A stretch of 64,000 nucleotides of DNA from Diaporthe sp. PMI_573 (lineage: Eukaryota; Ascomycota; Sordariomycetes; Diaporthales; Diaporthaceae), in the NCBI GenBank assembly GCA_021399435.1, contig JAJTUP010000066.1, forward strand, positions 186,001-250,000. Direction: 5' to 3'. The position numbers were made by a program, and so were the translations under genes. Positions 33,654-43,709 of this stretch are shown here, in pieces; within the stretch, counting starts at the first letter, position 1; the number at the start of each line of letters is the position of its first letter. The notes below the pieces were generated by a model. It had not been told where the DNA came from. It ran no database searches and saw only the letters and a list, made by a program, of their open reading frames with translations.

Positions 33654-34320
33654 CTACAGGGTAGGTGATACTCCTTGTCGACAATACCGATAAAGCCGGC
33701 CTCGTCCATGTGCTTGCACATGCGGTCGCCCATGCCGATATGCACAGTCTTGCCCGTGTGATCCATGGCTTCGAGGAAGACCTCTGTCTACTGCTTGAAG
33801 ATATGTTAGGGTTGTCTTAGGCCATAGATACGTTGCTGTGTAGCTTAATGGTAAACTCAAAGTCCTCTAGCCATCTGCCGGGGGCGAGAACGCGGTGTGC
33901 CTGGTGGTACAGCTTGGTCCAGTCGCCGATGCTGCCATACAAAGCGCGGATGTGGACAAAATCGAAGGTCCCAGGGGGGAAAGTCCACTCGAGCTGAGCA
34001 TCGTCAATGTAGAATTGGCAGTTGGGGGCCACCCAGTTTGGCTGGATGGACTAGATGTCTGTGCCGATAACCTCGGCGGCCGGGTAGGTGTCGGCTACAT
34101 CCATGGCCCAAATGCCAGTGCCTGTGCCGACATCGAGGATCTTGTACAGGTCTTCGATAGGGGCTTCGAAGAGGCGATCGCCCAAGAGCATAGTGACAAA
34201 GTGGTGGGATATATCAAGACCGTCATTTTGCGTGTCGTCATTAGGGCCCCAATACTCAGTTGTCTTAGAGTCTTAGTAAATTCGGCCGTGGAGTTTAGGA
34301 TACTCGAGGATGCTTTCGGC
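33654..34320 (-). pseudogene. LaeA-like SAM-dependent methyltransferase pseudogene
   Basis: Reading the minus strand from ~34320 gives LEYPKLHGRIY, a TAA, then TTEYWGPNDD and HHFVTMLLGDRLFEAPIEDL. Next come the SAM-binding motif ILDVGTGTGIWAMDVAD, a TAG, NWVAPNCQFYIDDAQLEWTF, FDFVHIRALYGSIGDW and HRVLAPGRWLEDFEF. This is the order seen in fungal LaeA/TAM-like methyltransferases. The TAA and TAG sit where CAA or CAG codons are expected, and more stops and a frameshift follow near 33840. Clearly inactive; the ancestor probably methylated a small molecule or a regulatory target. Confidence 0.7.
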
Positions 34321-34464
34321 AAGGGAAGAGGAGAATATCGCGCTGGCGAAGTATTTCGCGGGTTAAGGTGGTACAGAGGGGTCAAGGCGAGATACTGCGA
34401 AGACTTCGAAAAACAGATTCGAGGCTTCTACTTACCTAGCCCTATCGTGGTCGCTAATAACTAA

Positions 34465-37400
34465 ATCGACGTCGTCTTCATTCTCGTTCTGTAGCAGCCA
34501 ACACTGTCAATATATTGGTAGTCTATGGATGGTGTGCGATTTGTGGGACGCGAGGAAAAGGAGGAAAGTGGGCGCGTCATATGGAAGTGTGAAAAGGACC
34601 AAGGGCGACAGGAGGCCGCTAAAATCCGTAGAGGGCATGTACAAATGGGACCTGGGTGGCCATTATGCATCCCCTGACTAGTGGATGACAGGGCTCGGGA
34701 TTGCTGGATTTGTTAGGCTGTGTGTAAGTCGATCGATTGAGTTTCCGACCTACTCCTCCCAAAGAGCAGCGGATGTAGACAAGAAAGTTGGTGCTCACTC
34801 ACAGAGCGGAAGTAATAACGCCAAGCCAAAGACTGGCAAAGAGCGCGCAAAAGGTAAGGGGAAAGAATCACCAGCAATGCAAATGTATACGCCGGTATAG
34901 CGAGTGGCACATCTTATATAAGTAGCTTTATTTGGCTTTGGGGTGAGCCAAGGTGAGGAAAAGCTACCCCGATCGACCGACGTGTGTGAAATCTGACCCG
35001 TTACTGGCGTGGCTGCGTCTACTCTGCGCTCACTTTTCTTTTCCCAAGACACGGCATATTGGTTTGTTTGATTAGTTGCTCTCTGAAGCCACAGACTGGT
35101 CAGCTGGCCTGAAAACCCATCTTTAGGTTTTAGACGCCTGCCGGCCTACTTCATCACAGCTCTTGCAGAGTAAATTATGACAGAAACCTGCAGCAACGTT
35201 AGATTTCAACAATGGACGTGGGCTCTTCTAGGTGGGACAAGTACGAAATTGACCTGGACATTTCCTACACTTGGTATTAATGAGAATAGGGTTGAGAGGA
35301 AGGCTGGCTAAAGTTAGCGAGATTTGCTGCATTTTACTTCCCTTATCACGCAGTGTTTTAGACGGCCGGTTTTTGCCCGTTTGTCGAACCGTTCTTATGT
35401 CACTTGAGGTGTTATTCCTAGCAAAGGCAATGTACGTTGATGTATGTGTTCTGGAGAGTATATCCTGCAACGCGGGACGCTATTACAAAAGCGATTTGAC
35501 GACCAGCTTGGCCAATCGCGGCATAGTTAATTATCATTATCGCAGGCGTGTCTACAATGTCCGACTCTGTACCAAACATCCCGGAGGATCCCAGAAACCT
35601 AGACAGGCCGGTTGGACACTACCACGCCGCGAGCCCCTGCTATTGCCCTGAGGAGAGGAGGAATGAACGTCCTTAATCGTATATTGGTCTGAGTCTGTGC
35701 TGTGTGGCTGGTTTAATCCTCGCTTAGGGCGTCTCTTCCCGCATGTCTGATAAGTTTCTGACTACCCCAAAAGGCTTTCCGTAGTGGCATCGCTCTGATG
35801 CGACGCTAAGGTACTCTGATCACCTTGCTAATCCCTTGTTTCCTTTCTGGCCTCAAGCTAGGCGGGGTATCCAGGGGAGCGCTTATTGTCCCTGTCATAG
35901 CGTCTTTTGCCTAGATACCCGCGCTTTCCTAGTATTTTGTGTTTTCTTGTTCTGAATGGGTGTTAGTGTCTATAAGCTTCGTGTCTTGAGAATTTCTGGG
36001 CGCGGCGGAGCTTAGGAATGGCGTATGTGGCGCCGGCTGTGGGCTGGCTAAGCTTGAAAGAGGAGCTGGGATGAAAAACGGAACTATTGTTGTTACTAAT
36101 GCGGGATACGAAATAGCGGGAGAGCGGTAAAAGCCCTTTTTGTTCTAATATGGCGTCGATGGGCTTGGCGTAAGCCGTCTCTTAGATGGTGTGCGCGGTA
36201 TAGTAGTAGGAAGTAGCGGAGTCGTACTGATCTGCTTTGATAATAGGTGGTATGGAGGCTCCAAAGGCGTAACCGTCTTGCTCTTCTCGACTATGTCTTC
36301 TATTGATATATCTGATCTAGACGATAGACCTCTAGATATATTGTAATTCACTGGTTTAGGTACTGCCGTGTTGTTGTTACGGTTGACTATGCTCCCCCGT
36401 TTAATATGTGGTGATGGTAACAACGCGGGACTATAAGCGATAGGCTCTTTTCGCTGCTTTGAGGGGTTCTTACTTGGTTGTAGCAATAATTACCGTTCAA
36501 GTTTTTATAACCCTATATGCTAAAGCAGCTATCCGAAAGGAGAGTTCTTGCGGTATCATACAATATATCTGTATTATACGAGAGGATATAATAGGTAAGA
36601 TCGTGAATTATATTAGATCTCTAGTTGGGGGATTAGCCTGGAAACTATTGGTGTAGCGAGTTGCGTCTCTGATGGGGTAACAATTTGATACTCTTAGTCT
36701 GCGCGGAGCAGTCTTTATTTATATGGCTTTAACTTGCTTTCTTCTGTTGGTTAGGCGTAGATGTATCTTCTGGCTGAGTATTGGAGCAGCCTGGGATTCT
36801 ATTAGTATTTAGATGTGGGCTTAAGGCGAGAGAGTTTTGTAATCTTACTGTCGTGTATTGCTCTGGAGAGATCCATTGTAAGATCCGCGACTAGGTCGTC
36901 CGAATATAATTGCTTGGTAGTTGAGGAAGATAACTGAGTTTTATACCTGGCTAATGATCTTAATGCGGTGTAAGTATCTGCAAGAAAGCGGCTTGTGAAG
37001 GAAACTCTGGCCCTGGGACAAGGCGAGCTTTATGTACAGAGGTATGTTACGCTTAATGTGTGTTTGTTGCTTGATTTTTGTTTTTTTCTTCGCTATACAC
37101 CGGATGATGCAATAAGAAACCACGCATTCCTATGGAGAATTAGACTAAGAGGGAAATGCAGGGTTGCCGGAGTTGCTGCACCATCGTGATGTGTTTCGCT
37201 GGAATGGGCTTCAGGTCGGGTCTAGTACCCCTTGCTGGTGACGTTGAATTAAGACCATATTCCCCGGCCAGCCCCGCGGTGACCTGGTTTGATGGTAGGC
37301 GGATGATGTGATCTATTTGGCAACCGTTAGCAGTAATGTTGTGGTTATTTGTTGGTCCATTAGGGTCCGTTAGACTAAAGTATAAGTAGGAATATGTGTT

Positions 37401-37600
37401 GGAAGGCAGCACTTCGGGCCCGTCGGAGGCCCGGTGAAGGGCACCGTAGTATCGGCGAAAGGCACCGCAGCACCGCTCAGGCCCATATGGCGCCCAAGTC
37501 AGGGCTGAGCCTCGCTCAGGCCAGCGTGCATCGAGATCCATGAGGGATGGGCAGGTCAGGTTATAAGATGGGTGGCTAGACGCACTGGAATCACAATGTA
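34465..37600. other. Long decayed stretch, no supported gene
   Basis: About 3.1 kb without a gene I can support. A Pro/Ser-rich minus-strand frame at 36145-36486 (113 residues, with an AVPKPVNYNISRG segment) could be a remnant of a retroelement gag or simply chance. The surrounding DNA is rich in TAG, TAT and TTA. Confidence 0.4.
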
Positions 37601-37859
37601 GTTAGGTATCAATCGTAACATAGCACGGAATGTTCAGATCCTGATCTGCCCTCAAGCAATCTTTGCCCAGCATCTTCCCCTGACCTCTCGACAGATTTTG
37701 CCAGGGCAATGAAAGAAACGCGTACCGATGCCCTCCTGTTGCCCTTAGACGCGTCGAAAGGCGTCGAAAACGCCAGATAAACATGGTGTTTCACGACTTG
37801 GTACCAGCTGGCTGTCAGGTGGCAGGGGACTGGGACCTCACTGGAGGTCAATGTACTGG

Positions 37860-38010
37860 CTCAAGAAATTGGACGGGTTGTCAACCCATCCAACCAACCA
37901 CAGGCTCAAATTGGTTGGTTGGCTAAGGCGGAATCCTAGGGTTGGTTGGTTGCAATGGCCGGTTGGCCAACTGGATTGGCCAACCGGTTGGAAGAGTTGG
38001 TTGGAAGGAC
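37860..38010. repeat. CCAACC/GGTTGG inverted-repeat cluster
   Basis: About ten copies of GGTTGG or CCAACC within 150 bp, including CCAACCAACC near 37888 and a long near-palindrome (GGCCAACTGGATTGGCCAACCGG at about 37965-37987). Could be a hairpin-forming miniature element or subterminal repeats of a transposon. Confidence 0.6.
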
Positions 38011-38294
38011 ACCCTGTGTCCACCTCACTCTGATACCGAAACGCCAACACCACTCGTCTCCTGAGGTGGGCGGCGCCCATGTGCCAAGATTTTCGAAAGA
38101 GATTGATACCATGCGGTACCCCGAGCTGCCTGACGGCCACAATCGAGTCCTCCGAGATCTTGGCTGTCCTGTTATTCTCTTCCGATACCAAAGCCCTGGA
38201 CATCTTGCGCATGCTCAGGATATTAAGGTACACATAGATATTCCTCATCGCTACGACCCCCTTGGCCAAAGGCTCCGGGCATAATGACTCATAA

Positions 38295-38440
38295 TATGCC
38301 GTAATACAGTCAAAGGCGAAATGGGTTTCGCCAAAATCTTTAGTTAACATTTTTAGTAGTGGTGGTGTGGGTCTGGGTCTTACGTGGCTTGGCAGATCAT
38401 GCTTGTAGTGAGAAGGTACACGCTGAGAAATTGCTAACAG
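38295..38440 (-). repeat. Dispersed repeat, copy 1
   Basis: On the minus strand this matches 53375-53520 (plus) across more than 100 bp, with shared blocks such as GATCTGCCAAGCCACGTAAG and CCCACACCACCACTACTAAAAA and GCGAAACCCATTTCGCCTT. By eye roughly 85 percent identical. It lies just upstream of the mariner transposase. Identity of the repeat family unknown. Confidence 0.75.
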
Positions 38441-39365
38441 AGCCAGAACTAGCTTACTAGTCATCCGTCAGCGACTCAACCCAATCTAAAAACTGCTTGG
38501 CTCCCATCTCTGCTTCCCCTGCTGTCCGTCCATTCATTCCTGCTCTTCATTTCTTCATAACACAGTCAACACTGAAGTGACGTTTGCGATTATGGCGCCG
38601 CAACTGGATGCTGCGCAGTATGCCCTGATCAAGACTCTGCTCAAGCAGGAGTTTGAACCTCAGCTGATAGCCTCAAAAGCCTCATGCTCTCTGCGTACCG
38701 TGGAGAAGATTTGTCTTGAGAGACTAGATCCTGAAATGCCTACCCGACGAACAGCCTAGGTTGGGCGGCGCTGTCGCATGACGACACGTATGCAGAAAGC
38801 CCTCTGTGATGTGCTAATCAAACAGCTATACATGTATCGATGCGAGATGGCAGACTTCCTCTTCCGCTACTTCGGGGCAAGGATCTCGGAGCGATCTATC
38901 GGTCGGACCCTGCGATCGATCGGATGGACGAGAAAGACAATTCGTCGCATCGCACAACAACGGGACGACGACCTCCGAGACCACTACCTGCATCGGATAT
39001 CGCACTACTAGTCCTATCAGCTTGTCTTTGTTGATGAGTCTGGCTGTGACAGGAGGGCGGGATACAGGAGCTGGGGGTGGTCTCCGAAAGGGTCGTCCCC
39101 TGTGGAAACAACCAAGTTCGGCCGTGGCAAAAGATGGCACATCCTTCCAGCATACGCACAGGATGGGATTGTATTGAGGCGAGTGTACCAGGGATCAACA
39201 GACAGTGACCTTTTTGAGGGTTTCATTGCTCAGCTGCTACATCATTGTGGCAGGTACCCAGAGCCGAAATCTGTCATTGTTATGGACAACGCTTCCTGGC
39301 ACCATTCGGAGAAGGTTGTGCAGATGTGCCGAGACGCGGGAGTGGTCTTGGAATTCCTGTCACCA

Positions 39366-39373
39366 TACTCGCC
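39366..39373. repeat. 8-bp target duplication, left (hAT copy B)
   Basis: TACTCGCC, identical to 42712-42719. Confidence 0.95.
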
Positions 39374-42300
39374 CAGAGCAGGCCATCGGTCGATCGGATG
39401 GCCAAATCCCATCCGATTCCGATATCGATTTGAAATCGATCGAATAGACTGAAGCCCATCCGATTCCGAATCGGATTGGTCTATATCGGATCGGATCCGA
39501 TCCGATTTGCCTATATCCGATTCGGAATCGGATATCAGATCTGCTAAATCGGATGGGGTGCGTATTTGAGGCCATTCCCAGTTATATTAGCTACGTTGTG
39601 CCCATCTAGTTAATTCCCGTGCAATATCACTTTGTAACGCCGTGCTAGATGCCCGATCTAGCAATTCAAGTGGCAATTCAGCCTTGTAGACGCCTGCTTT
39701 GCTCCAAGACCTAATACACTGGCTGGCGCCAATAACGTGCCGCTGAAGACAAGACCTCCGTGCTGACACCATCTGCCCAACGCTACTAAACTGACGCTCA
39801 GTTTCTGCTGCTGCTGAAGGTATCGTGAGGAAGTCAACTGCCATATAAGACAGCTTGGGGAATCGTTTTGCGCCAATATCCCGCCACCACGCGATTGGGT
39901 CGTTTAGGTACGCCTTTGAGTTGACTACTGGCTCAACAAGGTATGTATCTAGCTCGTCTTGTTGTATATCCTCTCGTTGTATGGGCTCAGGGTCCTTGCC
40001 TTTGTTGCCCCTTCTCCTCTTGTTTGCTAGCCGTGTATCTTGTGAATTAGGAACCTCGTCGTCAGCGTCGTTCGCGAAGAAGCGTTTGCGGCGTTGAAGC
40101 ATGTCGAGGACTGGTTGTTGTTCGACCTCAGTCTGGGGGTTAAAGTCAGGTCGCGGTCTACTAGAGGATTAGTTAAGCAAAGACTATTAATATATGTATA
40201 AACTCACTTGTTTTTATAGTCCTCCTCCCATCGTTCCCTCAACCTGGTAGTATAGTGGTCTCGCCATCTAGACCCTTGCCGTTGAGACTCAGCATCAAAA
40301 ATACCTTGCAACCCAGTCATCTTGAGGCTTGGATTAAACACCACAGCAGCGGCATAGGCCAAGCTCGTGAGTTTATCGTAGTAGTGCTGTAGCTTCCACA
40401 GGCCTACCCGAATATATGCCTTTAAGAAACGCCGTTCTTGGTCGCCAAGATGCTCGAAGATCTTCACGATCCCGGGGATAGGGTCGCCTGTAGGGTCAAT
40501 AGGGTTTTCTCGTTCAACATAGCACTTGCCCTGCGCACAAGATTCGAGGTGAAGCAGCAAATACTCCATCTGAGGAAAATACTGATCAAGAGAGCCAGCA
40601 GGTCCGATGCCTTGAAGCTCCTTCGAGGCAAACTTGAAGGGAGAAAGGATATTCTGAATAGCCTCAACCACACGCCAATCCTGGGCCCCCAACTTGAACT
40701 CGAGAACCGGCGGCTTATCCTTTTCCTTCGAACCAGCTGCGTCCCACTGGTACTCAAGGTTTTGGTGTAGTCGTTTAATCGCCGGCTGTAACTCCAAGGC
40801 ACGCGCCGCCATTGCCTCGTCGCTTTGCCACCTCGTGGCGTTGTTGTGAACCCATTCCTTGGTGGTAGCGGAAGGGTCCAGTTCTGTTTGGGCATCACGA
40901 AACGCGCCAACGAGCTGGCTGCTTCTGTGGAAGCAGTTGCCATGGTTGTGAAGCTTACCAAAAGGACCTCGTTTTTGGTACTTTTCCATCGTTTTCCTGG
41001 TTAGCTGACTAGGCGTAGAGTAATCAAAGGCGCACGCGGCGGCTTCAACTAATTCGTCAGATACGTCAGAATTGTTGTACTCATCATCCTCGTCCTCAGT
41101 ATCAACAAAAGGATCAGTATCTAAAGCATCATCATCCTCATCCTCACTAGCCGAATCCTGTTGCGTAAGGTCCTCCTCAGGGTTAATGGCAACTTCGTCA
41201 AAGGCACGTTCTAGAGCCTCGTTTTCCTCGTCCTCGTCAGCGAAGCTGTCTTAAAGCCAGTTTCGGAGGACCTGGTCAAGCGGCAGGCGCTTACAACCCT
41301 CATCATACATCAAGGCGCGGGCACAGAGCTGCAAAACGTGCGGACCACAGCTAATCTGCCTCTCCTCAGCGTCGAGCCCGAGTGCTTCGCCAATCTTGGC
41401 CATCGTTGTCCTATTCTTAGACTCGTTATCCAAGGTACAGTAGCCCACGCAATCTTGAATCTCAAAAAAGCGGATTATGGCTAATATTTCCTCAGCAATA
41501 TCAGAACCTCTATGGCGCTTCATCAAAGGTGGCAAACCTAACAAGACGGTCCATCTGTTAAAGTCTTTGTCGATGAAATTGGCAGTTAACCCTACGAATG
41601 ACGTGAATCTCCTCGAGGTCCAGCCGTCAAACGTTAGATGGATCAAGCCGCGCACGCTTCGAAGGAAAGCTCTGATTTTGGGTAGGGCGCGGTGATATTC
41701 ACGCAAAAGGAGGCAAACAAGGGTTTTCGAGTATGGTAGGTCCTTCTCCTCAAGCGCGGGGTTGTTATACAGCTGTTGACGGCGCCAACGAGTATCATTC
41801 ACGATATTGAATGACAGATTCGAGCAGACAAGCCAGTCAAGTATCAGTAAGTCGTTCACCGGCTTCTTGAAGCGTATTATTAACTGCCCGTGGACTGCTT
41901 GTTGCGCCGGTTTCGAAAAGTCAATCATGGAGTTGAGGGTCCTCTGCGAGGGTACAGGCGTAGACTCGGCTTCATTAATCTGCACAGCATTCTAGGCGTC
42001 AGCTTATGAACCCTCATCTATTTTGTCACATACCTTAGGGTCTATAACGCCATGGCTGTCCTTTAGATGCTTCTCGATGGACCTGCTAGTTGTAGCCACG
42101 AATTTGGTATCCTTCTCAGGTTTCTTTGCAAGAAAACAAGACTCGCACACCCAGATCTAATGTTGGTTTTTAGGCCGAGAACAATCTCTGAGTCTAAAGC
42201 CATATCGCCACCACCATTTGCGTTCTTTTGTTGGGTTATAGTAGTTGGCAAGCCCTGGGTAAGCTGCCCAGCGTTCCTCAGTCCAAACGGAGTAATCAGG

Positions 42301-42711
42301 GTAGCCAACGATCTCGGTATCTTATGGCGTGGAGGAAACGAGGACGACGGCGTAGGTGAGTCCATTTTTGGCGCCCGCGAGGTCGAAAAAGAAACAATTC
42401 TTCGAGTGCTAAAGTAACGTAGGTATGAATAGGTAAAGATTCTACGCGTTCCTCGCTTAATAATATACCTGGAACGGCCCTAGCCAGGGCCTCTAGCGCC
42501 TTTAGTTGATAAGGGTCGCGATAACCTCACATCCGAATCGGTCAGATCCGATATCGATCGGATGGCCTCAAAATATATCGGATATCGATCGGATGGATGA
42601 GCCATCCGATCCGAATCTTAATCGGATGGCTGGCAAAAAATCTCATCGATCATCTATCGGATCGGATATCCGATTCGGTCAGATCGGATAGCCGACCGAT
42701 GGCCTGCTCTG
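39374..42711 (-). mobile_element. hAT transposon copy B, 3,338 bp, defective
   Basis: Same 19-bp terminal repeats, same subterminal ATCCGAT arrays and exactly the same length as copy A, in inverse orientation, flanked by its own perfect 8-bp duplication (TACTCGCC). Copies differ by scattered substitutions and two compensating single-base indels (one lost in exon 1, one gained in intron 2). Its transposase is inactive, but the ends are intact, so it could be moved by the copy A enzyme. Confidence 0.95.
39587..42365 (-). pseudogene. hAT transposase, defective copy B
   Basis: Exons correspond to 42365-42034, 41979-40208 and 40160-39587. Exon 1 lost one C in a CCC run about 24 bases after the ATG, shifting the frame. 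Exon 2 has a TAA (after RNWL, near 41251) where copy A has CAA (Gln). Further codon changes against copy A include Arg to Cys, His to Tyr, Ala to Val and Gly to Asp, mostly C:G to T:A changes in copy B. Downstream of the stop the frame remains open to the end of exon 2, so decay is recent. Confidence 0.9.
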
Positions 42712-42719
42712 TACTCGCC
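42712..42719. repeat. 8-bp target duplication, right (hAT copy B)
   Basis: TACTCGCC, identical to 39366-39373. Confidence 0.95.
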
Positions 42720-43701
42720 CGACTTCAACCCTATCGAAGAGCACTTTGGAGTCCTCAAGAAGTTTATCAAGAAGAAGTGGCACGAGAACGAGGATTTCAT
42801 CGCCAGGGAGCTTAAGATGTTTCTGGAGTGGTGCGTCGACGTGGTTGGGGACGATGCCAATATTGCGGAGAGTCACTTTCGTCACGCAGGGATATCTATC
42901 TCACAACCGCCTGAATAAAGAGACTGAAGCCACAGCCGAGGCAGGAAAACTTCTCGTCTTTTAAGAATTGTTGGTCTCCTACTGGAACTTTTTAATGTTG
43001 CTCACAAATTGTAGTGCGATGCCAGGTTCCACTCCGCCCTTGACCATCAAATCAGCAGCGACCTTTGGGTGCTGCAGAATGGAGTTTAGTTCGAGAAACT
43101 GATCCAACGCCAATTGATTGGCAGCCTGCAGGGCCTCTCTCCATTTGTCGCTCTTAACTTGTTGCAGATTCCAGGCACAGTACTCCTTGAGTCTTTCCAT
43201 TCTGTCCCCTTCAACATTCCCAAGAACCTCACCATAGGCCGCCTCGGCTGCATCGCGATCCTTGCCTTTGGCTGAGGCACGGGCTTTATGGCTGCGATAG
43301 TCAATCGCGTCCTCTGCATTCCGCTTGCGACTGTCATCCAGCACATCTCTAAGGATATTTGGCGGGATCTCAACTTCAATCTGGACTTCCTCCTCTTTCT
43401 CTCCTTCCTTCATATTTCCTTTGATGTGATGGAAGATCTCTTCGAGCAGCCTATGGTGGTTCCCTCGTTCGTCTGGCCAGCAGTGTGGTCCCTGCTTACA
43501 GTACTTGCCTCTGCAGCGATGATGCTTGTGGACGCGGGTCCAGAGACCTGCATCGGCGGCTCTCTGAAGCTTTTGCGCCTCCGTAGCGCTCTGCCCCTTC
43601 TTCTTTCCCCTAGGCGACGAAGAGTCGCCCGGGGCTTCCTTGAAGACAAACTCTATGCCAAAAATTATCTTCTTCTTCTTGCTAAACAAGGCCCCGAGGC
43701 C

Positions 43702-43709
43702 TTCCATAT
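43702..43709. repeat. 8-bp target duplication, left (third hAT)
   Basis: TTCCATAT, identical to 46228-46235. Confidence 0.95.

Larger units (their letters stand above)
38592..42918 (+). pseudogene. Tc1/mariner-type (DDE_3) transposase split by hAT copy B
   Basis: Left part 38592-39373 and right part 42720-42918. Removing the hAT copy and one target duplication rejoins the frame exactly (LSPYSP|DFNPIEE) to 326 codons. The N-terminal helix-turn-helix includes IASKASCSLRTVEKICLERL. The catalytic triad region shows LVFVDESGCDRR (first D), VIVMDNASWHHS (second D) and PYSPDFNPIEEHF (third acidic). Two in-frame TAG codons (38757-38759 and 39009-39011) interrupt the left part, each readable as a mutated CAG. 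So the element was probably already dying before the hAT landed in it. TIRs of the mariner element were not resolved. Confidence 0.85.

Noticed and set aside
37140..37541. 133-residue minus-strand frame
   Set aside because: Composition and codon use look random and no domain is visible.
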